From contig BQKZ01000660.1 of the NCBI GenBank assembly GCA_036244855.1, positions 1-64,000 of the forward strand: 64,000 nucleotides of DNA, given 5' to 3'. Of this stretch, positions 1 to 12,300 are shown piece by piece. The DNA comes from Temnopleurus reevesii. Taxonomy: Eukaryota; Echinodermata; Echinoidea; Temnopleuroida; Temnopleuridae. Position 1 is the stretch's first letter. The number at the start of each line of letters is the position of its first letter. Made by a program: the position numbers and the translations under genes. The notes under the pieces were generated by a model. That model had not been told where the DNA came from, did no database searches, and saw only the letters and a program-made list of their open reading frames with translations.

Positions 1-143
1 ACACATATAAATGAAAGCACACAAAAATTACATCCATCTTCTGGATTTTGAACGCTTTGATCTTAAAACATCGAACAAGATGTGATCATGCGGAATTGAG
101 TCTTCCTTCTTGTTTCAAACTATTATGGAACATTTATTACATG

Positions 144-314
144 AGGGCGGTGTTTCACTAAATCGCTCTTTAAGTTACGAACGGCTTTGGGAAAGACTGG
201 AGTATGTCAATGAGTGTGATACACAGAAGATTCTTGATCATTTAGCATAAGAACCGATACCAGTCTTGCGTAAAGTCGGTATTAAAGTCTTTCTTATCTT
301 GGTGAAACACCACG
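144..314. mobile_element. Foldback element, 'TTTCACCAAGA' family
   Basis: Ends GTGTTTCACTAA and TTGGTGAAACACC are inverted. Relatives lie at 30598-30762, about 35101-35228 and 61930-62090, all with CTTTAAG..CGACTGGTATC arms. No coding capacity. Confidence 0.7.
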
Positions 315-660
315 CAGGTACCCGTTTTATAAAACTGTTTCTGGAGGTAGGCACGCCCCAATGCGGGACTAGTGACCCTTTCCTGCACTCAGCGTTAAAC
401 CTTACGACTGACTTGGCACCAGAGAAAGGGTCACCGGTTGTTTGTAGAATCTTGCGTAGCTCTACGCACAGCTTCATGAAACACAACCCCAGTGCCTGTT
501 TCATAAAACTGCTCATAGAGATACGCAAGACCCTATACACGACTGGTGACCCTTTCCTGCATTCAATGGTAGACCTTACGACCGAGTTGGCACCTGAAAA
601 AGTGTCACCAGTCGTTCCTAGCATCATACACAGATCTAAAAGCAGCTTTATGAAACACAA
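315..660. repeat. Two tandem foldback units with GGTGACCCTTTCCTGCA
   Basis: Two ~175-base units, each with GGTGACCCTTTCCTGCA and an inverted partner near AGTGTCACC or GGGTCACC, ending in ATGAAACACAA. The same family occurs at about 9748-9860 and 25553-25730. The overlapping long reading frames on both strands here reflect the inverted repeats, not a gene. Confidence 0.75.
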
Positions 661-822
661 ACCTGGGCCCCGTAACATAAAGGTTTGCGATTAATTGCTA
701 ATCTGATAGCGATTGATATCAATCGCAAGTCTATGGCAAATCATCATGTACTAACGTTTGCAATCGATCGCTAAATCAAATAGCGATTAATCGCTAACAT
801 TTATGTTACGGGGCCCGGGTCT
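661..822. mobile_element. MITE with ~39-base terminal inverted repeats
   Basis: ACCTGGGCCCCGTAACATAA at one end is mirrored by TTATGTTACGGGGCCCGGGT at the other. The interior is built from GCGATTAATCGCT-like palindromes. Confidence 0.88.
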
Positions 823-1635
823 GTATACCATTATTGACATGAACCGTATTTGTCTTATGAAAGCATTAAATTGCAATTTAAGAAATATACTACACTGTCC
901 ATATTATAGCACATTTTCTCATGATACAGAAAAAAAGTTTATCAACACAAAATATTCATGAATTCATCTTCGCAAAGTCTTCTTGTGCAGTGCAGCACAT
1001 TTTAAGAGTAAAACAACCAATATTGCCATTGCTCACATCACAAATGGATTTATCACAATTGTCTCTATATCAAAATGTAATCTGATAGCACCATTCCTAA
1101 CATGATTTTCAAGTTTGGAGCTATCCAAATATGCACACACACACGCTTTCCTTCAGCACTATGTATTGTCTGACATCCAAAATTCGCTTCTTCAAAGAGC
1201 AAGATGAAATCATTGAACTGAAGGTACGGTATTAAAGATGGCAAGATCCCATTGTCATCTGCACTTTAAAAGTAATTTGATGGAAATCAGTTCAACAGAA
1301 ACTGAGTCAAACGTAATATCCGGTATTGATGATAACTGAAAAATGAATCGCCCAAACTCGAAACGCACGTTCAAAACCATCAATAAATAATATGCCAAAG
1401 AATTTTTGTACAAAAATATATAACAGATTAATGAGCGAATTAAAGGACTAAAATTACGCTGTGTCAGGACTTTTGATATTACACTGGTCCTACGTGTTGA
1501 ACCCTGCGTTGGCTAGAACACATGGTTTATACTGAAATTGTTATGCTTTTAACATGTTATGAATTACTAATAGTAGATTTCCTTTGTCAATACAAGTGTT
1601 ATTGTGCATTTTTATCAACACAAGATCACAACGCA
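823..1635. other. AT-rich sequence, nothing recognised
   Basis: Contains ACACAC near 1132 and many stops in all frames; no gene or repeat family identified. Confidence 0.7.
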
Positions 1636-1915
1636 AGGCGCCGTGGTGTAGTGGTCGTGACTCTCGCCTTTCAACTAGAGGGTCGTAGGTTCAAATCCTA
1701 CCCATGGCGTCAATTTCCTTCAGCAAGAAATTCATCCACATTGTGTTGCACTCAACCCAGGTGAGGTGAATGGGTACCTGGCAGGAATATTTATTCTTTG
1801 AAATGCCAAGTGCGCCGTGAATGGCTGCCGGGCTAAAGCCAGGGTAATAATAATGTAAAGCGCCTTGAGCACTCAACAGAGTGGATACGTGCGCTATATA
1901 AATTGCATCTATTAA
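1636..1915 (+). mobile_element. tRNA-derived SINE, near full length
   Basis: The head folds as a tRNA: a seven-pair acceptor stem (GCGCCGT with ATGGCGT), A box GTGGTGTAGTGG, an anticodon-loop-like CTTTCAA and B box GGTTCAAATCC. The body TTCAGCAAGAAATTCATCC ... ACCCAGGTGAGGTGAATGGG ends in CGCTATATAAATTGC. The same body recurs at five other places here, so this is a SINE, not a tRNA gene. Confidence 0.92.
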
Positions 1916-4900
1916 CCACTTATTTTCTGAATTGAAATTGTTTTTTGAGTACTTAATATTAGCTTTCAATGCTCAAGCTAGTTTTGAAATGGATTTGAAG
2001 TGGTCTCTTCCAAGTTATGGAAAACCTTCTCTCAGAAGTCTCTGGGAGGACTGCTTCGTAAACCAGATTTAAGCTCCTCCTGCTTACGCAATCATTCCTC
2101 AGAGAGGCTGCTGTTAATATAGCACCTTTAAGTTTATCTTCAGGAATGGTTTTGGGCAAACCACTTTGTAAACCTAGTTGAGAACATTATCATCTATAAA
2201 GGGGATGTTAAATGTATTTTAAGTTATTGCTTGTGAATTCAGAACATGATGCTTGTGTCGCACGTAGCAAGTTCATTACCGATGTCTCCCGACTTAATCG
2301 CCAGGCAAGGATGAATTTGTGTCCTTAAATCAAATTATCCCTCCCAAGTTTGCAGCATAGGAAATCAATATGGGATGGACCACAAGTTTAATGATTTTAA
2401 AGGGAACATCAGACAGTATCATCCTGTTAAAATACATTGAGAGAAAAAAATATTGTAAAATGAGTTATGAATGCAAATCAACTCGTACGTTATATTTAAT
2501 AAAGTATAGTATTTTGCAAAAAGATTCTTATTCAGATATTTTTTGCAAGTTGTTGGGATAAGTTTACTTTCCATAATGTGATAAGGGGGTGGGAAATCAT
2601 CATCACTATTATAAAATTCTGATAACTTTGCAGTACTTAAAATTATCTGGAAGGATGCGATGTTACATTTGTAGCACAGTTATAAGAAATCTCCTTTGTT
2701 TAAAGGGGAGCCCACCCCCCCCCCCCCTCCCCCCTTGAATAATTGTCCTCTCATCAGAGAAAAATCAGATGAACAAACTGAAGATTTGAGCAAAGTTAGA
2801 CAAATCCTTTAACAAATTAACCGGGGTAAACTTGAAACAGACATAACATGATTGGGATTGAATGACCGGAGGGTGTAACATGGTTTGATCCAAATGGTAA
2901 ATTCTCTCCAGTGTCTCTGTAGAACACCGGATGAGGCCTTCTCAGATTGGGATCTCTGGGAGATCTCTGGATGTTCACTGGTTGTTCTCCAGTGATTGTT
3001 GTAATGGAGAAGAAGAGATTACATCCTAAAATTGAAACAGACATAACATGATAACATGATTGGGTTTGAATCGCCAGAGGGTGTTACATGGTTAAGATTC
3101 CAAGTGGTAAATTCTCTGAATGCCATACATAACTGGGATGGTATCTTTACACCACAATTCGGTCATCACATGCCAGTAGAAAAGGATAGTGTATTAGTGT
3201 TGATAAACAGGTGATAACAAGATAGATATATGAATGGAATCAAGATATGGATTGAAACAAGATATATGGCTGAGAAACAAGAAAAATATGAAAGGTCTGT
3301 AGTGGCCTAAAGAGGGCAATATTATTTGCAAATTATGTGAGAGTCTTTAAAATTGGCAACATCTAAATTTTGATGTTGATTTATCCATTGGTAGTTGTGT
3401 AAAAGCTTTTCAAATAGAGTAAACAGCATGCCAAATAATTTTCCTTACTTTCAATGATAATGACAATGAGGATGATAATATCATATGCTTGGTTTGATAT
3501 AGTGCTAAATACAAAGCATTTCATTTTTTTCACAAGTGACGACAAACAGAGCAGTATTTGATATACTCTTCAAACCAATATTAAGAATACATATTTTCTT
3601 TCAACTATTATAAATCTCCAAGTAATTTCTTAATAAAGGCAATCAAAATTTTAGTTTCAAAAAGTGTATTACAATTAAAGAGTACATTAAATTTCTTGAC
3701 AGACATTTCAGCAGACAAGGAAATGTAATGTCACAAAAAGAACATCATATTGAAACTGTATAAACACTCTTAATTTTTGCAATTTGCCTACGGAGATTTC
3801 GAACTTACATGTAGCTATCATGCGAATGTCGCAAGAATATGGTTATGGTAATGAAATATAATTTGATAATGATGATCAAAAGATGACAAAAAATTAACTG
3901 TTATCCAAATTTAGACCAAAAAATTATTATCCCCTCATTCAAATAATAGTTATTTGCTGTCTCAATAATGCTTTTATGATAAATCATTGCAATTATTAAA
4001 CAAAATTTACAAATAACACGTTTGTAATAGAACATTAATCAGTGCGAAAAAATTGTGCAAACACTTATTAATTATGTATTTTTCTGGTTTCTCGCTTGTT
4101 CCACATTCTAGCAATGGTCCCGCAGTGTAGGTTACAATTCATTCTTCTCGCATTGCATGGTTATGATTATGATTTTTCATGAATGGAAAAGGCTAGCCCC
4201 AAATGATAAAAAATGCAGCGATTTTGCAGCTTTTGCTGTCTGTGATTTTGTGATAAAATATTCTTTCAAAAGATTGAATTGTTTGAAAAATTAAGCATTA
4301 ACCATTCATCTTCTTACATGGTTTTTAATTTGTCATGCATGGAAATATATTTAGTTGCCAAATTATACAAAAATGATAGATTGTTTACGGTCTATTCTTT
4401 ATAAATGCATTTTAACATTTGTTTTGATTTCATACATATTTCAAAACGCATTTAATTAAAAAAATTGATAATATTTCAGGCATATAATGTACCTTCTCTG
4501 GACACAAATTCATTATAATCAGGAAGTTGCACAAAAAATAAGACTATGCACTCTACAACTTGTGCATCATATGTCTACATGTATAATAACTTGGAGGTTA
4601 AGAGAGTTATAATATTATTTATTACAGGAAATCCTTTTGTCATTTGATTCAAGTTGGAATGATATCAACTATGTCTAAGCCATTTACTACACATACATTT
4701 TAGTGTAGCACACATTGAGTTGACTCGATAGGATAAAAGAAGAAGAAGAATTTAGAAAAAATCAGAAATTATTGTATCTATTGATCACCAAGCATGGGAC
4801 TGGATTCATAACTATTATATTTTGTGCACCATACATTTTCACATCATTTTTAATTATCTATTCAGACAATGTCTATATCAACAAGAATATAGCTTGACTG

Positions 4901-7900
4901 TCATTTCATTTATACCAAGCAAATGATAATATGATTTTATGGGTGTATTGGAGTTCAAATCCAAATATTTTGATGACTATCATTCGATATTTAGGCATGC
5001 ATTAAGATGGTTATACTTCACTGGTTCAAGAATTCATGAGCAACACAATCAAACTCATGCATGTTTTAATAAGTTTCCATATTCACAAAAATGCATAACT
5101 TTTATTGAAAGTACTTCAATTTGATGGACTTTCTAGTTTGACAACTTTTCATATTTGTTATTTTTCATCAAATTACTTCTTCAAGTATGGAAAGTAACTC
5201 TCAGGGGGGGAAATTCGAAGATTTTATCACACTTTTCACCGCTCCATTTTTCCAATAGTTAATGAATATATGTACGGTAGATCTAAAGCCCCGGTCACAT
5301 AGAACCCCGGAGCAACGCGATTCACCCCGACTCATTGTTCTGAGGCAGTTAACTGTGAATTAACAAAGAGTCGAGGTGAATCGTGTTGCTTCCGGGGTCC
5401 TATATGACCGGGGCATAAAGATTCAAGTTATGATTTGGTAGATTTTTCCCCCAGTCTCTCAATATTTTTTGGTTTTGTTTCAATTTGATTAGTATTACCA
5501 AACAAAGAAAACTGCCAGGATAGTTGAAATGTGGTGCGAATCTTGTGAAGAAAAAGTGTTTGTCTCAAATTTTATAACAAGTGCTTTTTATGTTGCAAAC
5601 AGAATCTGAAAAACAATTGACATTATGCTACTAACTCATCTACTAAGTGTTTTTTTCTAATTGCTCATGAATATTATTTTGTGAATTATTTTGTCAATAT
5701 CAAGATTTGTTTATTGCAAAATATTACAGCATCACATTGCCTTTGTATATGAATGACAGCAAGCCTGATGTGATGACAAAAAAAGAGGATGGAGTCATGT
5801 ACAAGTATGAAGTGTACCACAGTCATACATGGGTTCATGTATAATAATATCGAACACTTGGATATCAGAAATTGCTGGTTTTGCATGCTGAATTTGACAG
5901 GCAACTGCCAATAATTCTTCATAACCGTGTAAACCATTTATCAAACAGAAAGTGTGTAGGACTTCACGATTGTTTGTTTTAATTCATCACCAATTTCCTC
6001 ATTTCAGTGAGTTCTTGCAGTACTTGACTTGACTTAAGCATTGTCATAAACAAATTGAGCAATCTACTCAAGTTTATGTTTACAAATTTAGACACAGAAA
6101 ATTTGTATTCCATATTCTCTGATATATCCTCCATGTGTCCTGTGAGAAAAACCTGTGATTTTTTTGCTGCACTCTGTTCGATTGAAATAAAGATGTTTCC
6201 CCATGACACGCAAACCCTACACTTTCCTGCCCTCTCCTCTCCTCCCGTTACTCCTCTTCTCTATCCTCTGTCTTGTAACCTCTAATTTTCACCTTCCATT
6301 ATTTGCTTTATATTCCTCTCTTTCACCTACCTCCTCCTTTGCTCTTCTTATCCTATCCTTCTATCCCTGTTCTTTACTTCTCCCTTCTTCACTTTCCTGT
6401 TTCCTCCACTTTTTCATTCGTTCAATAAAGTCCTCCCCTCCTTCCCTTCAGCTATCCCATCTTTCTATTCATATTCTTTTCTTACTTATCCCTCCTTCAC
6501 TTTCCCGTTCCCTCCTCCTCTTAATCCTTCATTCTTAAGCCCCCCCTTCCCTTCCTTCACTTACACTGTACCTCACATTCACTTAGCCCCTATAGCCCCT
6601 CTCTTATCCCTCCTCTAAGTATTCAACTTAACTGGTAATGGACTGGGTTAAATGCTTTATTTTTCATTTATACACGAATGCCACACCATATTCAAATTTT
6701 ATTTAAATTCACTATTTCAACTCTATCAACATCTCACTGGAATAATTGCTTTCAATTTTCCTTCGTGCATTCTCCCAATTTCACTCCACCTAATATCCTC
6801 TTATTTCTGATCCTCTGCCCTCTAGTCCCTATCACAGTTGGTTGCATGACTGTTACATTTTTGTGTAGAACATGTACATCACCCGAATGGTTGCAAATAT
6901 CCACATTAGCCAACTGTGAAAGGGTCCTTAATCACTCTATCACAAAGTTTAATTTTCATTAATCTCAATTTAAACCACTCAATGCATGCACGCTATAATA
7001 ACAATACCTCCTCACACACTATCATTGGTTTTTAATTGCACTTTTCATATCATTCATTGCATGCAAGCACTTGATTAAAATAGCTTTATATCAAGCCCAC
7101 CTCTCCACATGCACAAATTGTACACTCATTTGATTAAATAACAGCATAACCGTTGTTGATTAGAAAATGTTTCATCCAGGCGTCATGAAAAGCGGGATAA
7201 ATGATGCGCAATATTTTGTTTTGAATTGATGTGGTGAACCACTCAGGTGATAAATGCCTTTAGTTTAGAATTTTACTTGCATTTTCAGGCAATCCACTTC
7301 AGTTTATAGCAATGAATGATTTATTATTTGTGTAGTTTCGAATTAAAAAAAAATCGTTCAAGTGATTCAATTGCTAACCTTTATCCTTCTGAATGTTTGA
7401 ATACATGATATTTCATGCACTTTTTTTTTTTTTTTTAATTTTTTATAAAGAATTGATTCTGCCATGAAATTTTTTTTTAATGGAATATTTGTACAAAGGT
7501 TTTTTCTATGATTATTGTGTTATATATTTGTATATGTTGACAATCTTTTGGGCTTAAAGCTTGTTCATAATTTTGATTTAGATGCTTAATAGTCTCATCT
7601 ATTTTCATGAGTTGAAATTCGGTTAATTGGGAAATAAAATGATTATTTGTTCAATGTTTCAGAATTACATTCGTGGAAGGGAAATATTATTTTATACTCA
7701 TGCTAAACCCTTCATCTTGTATTATTTTAATTCATCTTGACCATTGCATGTAGCCTATTTAGGAAACTATGGTCACCTATCATCTTTATTTTATGATTAG
7801 CCAATGGAAATATGCATGTATTTAATCCTATATCTAGGTTTAGATTGACAAAATATCATTCTGCAGACATGGATAAACTTATACTTTTGTCAGAATCTCT

Positions 7901-9230
7901 TTGCATCTAATTGAACCTCATTATGAAGTGGTCTGTGAGACCAGCAAATTTCCTTTTTACTATGGAACAATGTTATAACAGGACTAAAATACAACTAGAA
8001 AACAATAAGTTAAGTCCTTAAAAATTAACATTTTTATAACGAGAATTTGTTTCATATGTACTCTCTATAATGAGGTTGGACTGTATCAGTGCTACTACTA
8101 GATTGATAGTTACTAGAATTATTTAGTGAGTGTGTATTATAACATCAAACCTGATTATGCATGCACCGAAAATATAATTACAATATATTGATTGAAAAGT
8201 TATCCAGTAAAGGTAATTACATACAATTACCATATGTTTGTAGCGCTAATTATCCATGTCTGCAGAAACATTTAATTTTGCATTAGCCACTAAGCCTCAT
8301 TTATATAATTTGTATAATCATGGTGCTAACTGACTAGGTATTCTAATACATTCATTGCTTTGCTTCATCCCACTTTTTACCCCTCCCCAATCTTCTATTT
8401 CTCTTCTTTTCTCTCTTTTTATTTTCCACTTTCTCTGTCACCTCTGTTACCATCACATTTGCATCCCCTCATTTGCATGTGCTTCTGCTATTCTTAACTC
8501 CTAATTTCTGTTTATTGTTCTTATTTTCTTCAATTGCACCCAATTTTTTAATTTATACCTGCATTTACTTTGCCTATTTCTTTCACTCTCCCATTTTACC
8601 TGCTGTATACGAATCTTCTTCTGCCCCCCCCCCCCCTCAAACTTCTCTCTTCGTATTTTCATCCATCCCTCTATCTTTCCCTCCCTTTCTCTATCTATCT
8701 ATCTATCTACGTTTTTATCGCATCTGCTGTAAAATCCATTGTATGTATTTTCGTTCCGTACGTTTTTCCACTTGTCTGTGTTTTAATCTTTATCTCCAAA
8801 CTATCCTAACCTCTGTCTCCCTTTTATTCTTACCCTCTCTGCTGTCAGAATTCATTTAATCCTTCCCTACCCTACATTCACATACCCCTCCTCTTGATAT
8901 TCTTCCTTGACGTCTCCTCTTTTTTTCGTATCTATCCTTCCCATGTTCATCTCCCTACAATCCTTGTACCCATCTTGTTTCACTGTACTACCCCATTCTC
9001 CAACCCCTTGTTCACCCTTCCTCCATCAATCCTTCATTCTTTACCCTGTTCATCTCCCTACAATCTATGTATACACATCTTTCCCCTTCTGCTCCCGTTC
9101 ATTACCCATTCCCCAACCTTACTGCACCCCTCCCCTACCCTCTCCTGCACCCCTTCCCTACCCACTCCTCTCCCCCTCGGCAACCACCTGTGGGTGCCTT
9201 TGATGTCACCCTAACCAGGTTAAATGATTC
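1916..9230. other. No supported gene; AT-rich sequence and CT-rich tracts
   Basis: Probably an lgl intron, because the first exon in the window has an acceptor. A ~200-base direct repeat (GAAACAGACATAACATGAT) lies at about 2831-3120. CT-rich tracts lie at 6220-6610 and 8360-9180, poly-C at about 8626 and CTAT repeats near 8690. No exon resembling the missing Lgl N-terminus was found. Confidence 0.7.
5289..5415. mobile_element. Foldback element / MITE (GCCCCGGTCACATAGAACCCC)
   Basis: The left end GCCCCGGTCACATAG pairs with CTATATGACCGGGGC at the right. The inner arms GATTCACC..GACTC and GAGTC..GGTGAATC also pair, so most of it folds into one hairpin. Confidence 0.85.
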
Positions 9231-9242
9231 TCCATCTTCCAG

Positions 9243-9315
9243 TGTTCCAGACGACTTCAAGGTGAACCCAGGTGCAGTGGAGGCCATCGCCCAGCATCCC
9301 AGTGACAAAGACAGG
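9243..9315 (+). CDS. lgl: Lgl exon 1 of window ([19 protein letters not shown])
   Basis: A pyrimidine-rich stretch ends in AG at 9241-9242. The exon begins with one base that completes a codon from an upstream exon outside the window, then 24 codons run to a GTAAGT donor. The peptide fits the Lgl segment just before the 'LIGYNRGL' blade. An alternative AG at 9249-9250 would shorten the exon by eight bases and change the phase, so 9243 is preferred. Confidence 0.85.
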
Positions 9316-12300
9316 GTAAGTGCTCCAGCAGATGTCAACAGTTCATTCATGCTTTAGATTAGTCCAGTTGAGGACTCTGTGACCTGATAGCAACCATAAC
9401 CGCACATCTACTGTAACCCTGAGTATGCATGGACTACAAACAGTGCTCAATCCCACAGAATATGCTGTCGGATTGGCTGGAGTTTAGCAGATTCTGTCGC
9501 AATTTCCTGGGTAATTCAGATTTTTTTAGTATTGAGTGATGTTTGTTGTCCCTGCATGTTCTGGACTACATCAGCTGTTCGAAGACAGGTGCTATAAGGC
9601 TACAGAGTCATCAACTGGACTCAACCCCCCCCCCCCCCCCAGAATCTGCTACTGTAATTCCTAGGGTATTGCAGATTCTGTCATAAATCTTGGGGTACTG
9701 GTTCAGCAGATTCTGTTGCAATTCTTGGGGTCTTACAGATGGTGAACCTTTCTCGGTTGCGATTCAGCGCCAGGAGTTATCATTGAGTGCAGGAAAGAGT
9801 CACCAGTTTGCAGAGTAGAGCATAACTGTAAGAATAGTTTTATGAAACACAGCCCTGGTCATTATGGCATCATCATCTGCGATTTACTGGAATAATAGTT
9901 TTGATTTTGTTATGAATGGCTGAATACCTCTTGCCTTTTCAGTGAAATAATCTATCTGGAAGATAGCTCAAGCTGCAATTTAATGTCAATATTTGACTTT
10001 TGATCAAGAGTGGGAATATTTGCGTTTCACACAATTTTATCTTGTGGACTATAAATCTCTCACATGGTGATGATGAATGGTTGATATCTCTTAAATTTGA
10101 TTCTAAAAAAATATAGTCTATGATATTAAAACCAGATAACATTGTCAATTCTATAGCTGCCTGCCACATTTTTTGTAGTTCTCTAGAATTTTTAAATTTG
10201 AAGCTTTGTAAATTAATTATGGTAGTACTGACTTCAAGTATAGAATGGCAATGATATTTCTTTGATTTCATTCAGTCTCAAATTTCCCATCAAATAAAGG
10301 ATATGGTTTCCAGAATATGCAATTTAGTCAATGACACCAATAAAAAATTGTTGTAATAAAAGTATTCTACATAGAAAATATCTACTTGTTTGGTCAGTTT
10401 TTCCACAGCATATTGCTTTTTTGGGGCCACTTGGGGCAACAATATCTTAATCAATTCTTTTATTGGAAATGTCAAAGTGTCCACATATCTTTTAATATTC
10501 ATTCATTACTTTGTGCAGTAATTTTATAACCAGCTCCTTATGAGCTTCAATTGTGCTTATATGATTTTGTTGAGGTATTGCAAACTAATACTTGAGGGCT
10601 CATTTTCGAACAGTAGGTTAACTGTGTCTGCTTTAAAAAAAAAAGAAATTCCCATTAAATTACATAACTGCTATATTTTTAGGCATGGAGGCACAGTGTT
10701 TCTGACTCTGGCCTTTTAACCAGAGGGTTATAGGTTTGAACCCTGCTTATTGAATCTGTTTCTTTCAGCAAGAAATTCATCCACATTGTGCTGCACTCAA
10801 CCCAGGTGAGATAAATGGGTACCTGACAGGAATATTTATTTCTTCAAATGCCTGAGTGCTGGTGGCAACGAGCTAAATCCAGTGTAATAATAATGCAAAC
10901 CATTTTGACCACTTTGCAGTAGAGTGGATACGTGCAAGATATAAAATGCATGTAATATAATAATCCGTTTAGAACCTCTTGAACACTACTTACATGAATA
11001 ACATTTATTATTTGTCTTCTTTGATTTTACTATTCAGCTGCTGATTGGATACAACCGCGGATTGATGATCATTTGGAGACAGAGTGAGCTCATGCTGGAG
11101 GCTTCGTTTGTCGGACATCAGATCGAATCCCTGTGCTGGCATNTTGTCTTTTCATTGGAATTGTCTGTATGGAAGACAGCTCAAGCTGCAATTTAATGTC
11201 AATATTTGACTTTTGATCAAGAGTGGGAATATTTGCATTTCACACAATTTTATCTTGGGTACTATAAATCTATCATGCAGGGGGTGATGAAGTGTTAAAA
11301 TATCTAGATTTATTTTGACCCCCCCCCCCCTCCCCAAACTGATTTTATGGTAAACCAGTTACCAGTGGACAATTCCTCGAAATTGTCATGTCTTTTATGC
11401 CAATTTCCTGACAATATAGATATATGAAATAGATATTATCTGTTAGTTAAATGAATTTGAATGAACACTTTGTAGTTGTCAGAGATTTGGCATAACAGAT
11501 ATTCCATTCATGTCAATTGCCCCAGTGTCATTTCTATAGCTGTCACATATTTTTTACTACTCCAGAATTTGTAAATTTGGAGGAATTTAGAGCTTTGTAT
11601 GTTCATTACGGCATTTACTATCTTTTGACGATAGGCAATTATATTTGATTTCTCTCAGTCGCAAATTTCCCATCAAATAAAGAATATTATTCAATGACAC
11701 CAAGAGAAATTGTATTTGATAAAATCATTCTAGGGATTAGAATCTCTGAATGTTTGGTCAGTTTTACCATGGCAAATCACTTTTCAAAGGCCACTTGAAG
11801 CAACAACATTGATTAATTTTAATGAGAAGTCTCAAAGTTCTCTCATCACTAATAAGATTCAGCTTTTAGCATTTGATATTTTGATAACAAGCCGCTTATT
11901 GCCTACGTCTGTGTTTAGGTTATTAGATTGAGTTTGAGTGAGCTAATGCTGTGAGCTTCATTTTTTGTACAGCAGTCTCTTAGGGCGTCCAAATTGAATT
12001 TCCTTGTAGACCAAGATAATTTAAGATGGAATATCATTTCATTTTTTTATTTTCATTTGAAACACCTCTACTTTTACAATGCATGTTGTTAAGAAGATTG
12101 TTGTTAATATTTGCTAATTAGCTTCTGATCGGATACAACCGCGGATTGATGATCATTTGGAGACAGAGTGAGCTCATGCTGGAGGCTTCGTTTGTCGGAC
12201 ATCAGATCGAATCCCTGTGCTGGCATCGAGATGGAACACACTTCACTAGCTCACACAACGATGGTAGCTACCAAGTATGGAAGGTTTCCGGACCGTCGTC

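Noticed and set aside
238..694. Overlapping 142- and 146-residue reading frames on both strands
   Set aside because: They lie in two tandem foldback units; inverted repeats give similar frames on both strands. No domain or splice context.
1638..1710. A functional tRNA gene
   Set aside because: It folds as a tRNA, but the 3' sequence continues into a body shared with five other copies, so it is the head of a SINE.
8473..9214. Several overlapping ~100-residue + strand frames
   Set aside because: CT-rich intron; repeated Pro/Ser/Leu with no conserved motif, ending at the exon 1 acceptor.
11038..11142. A second functional exon 2
   Set aside because: It stops at the N and has no donor; best explained as the other haplotype or a partial duplicate.
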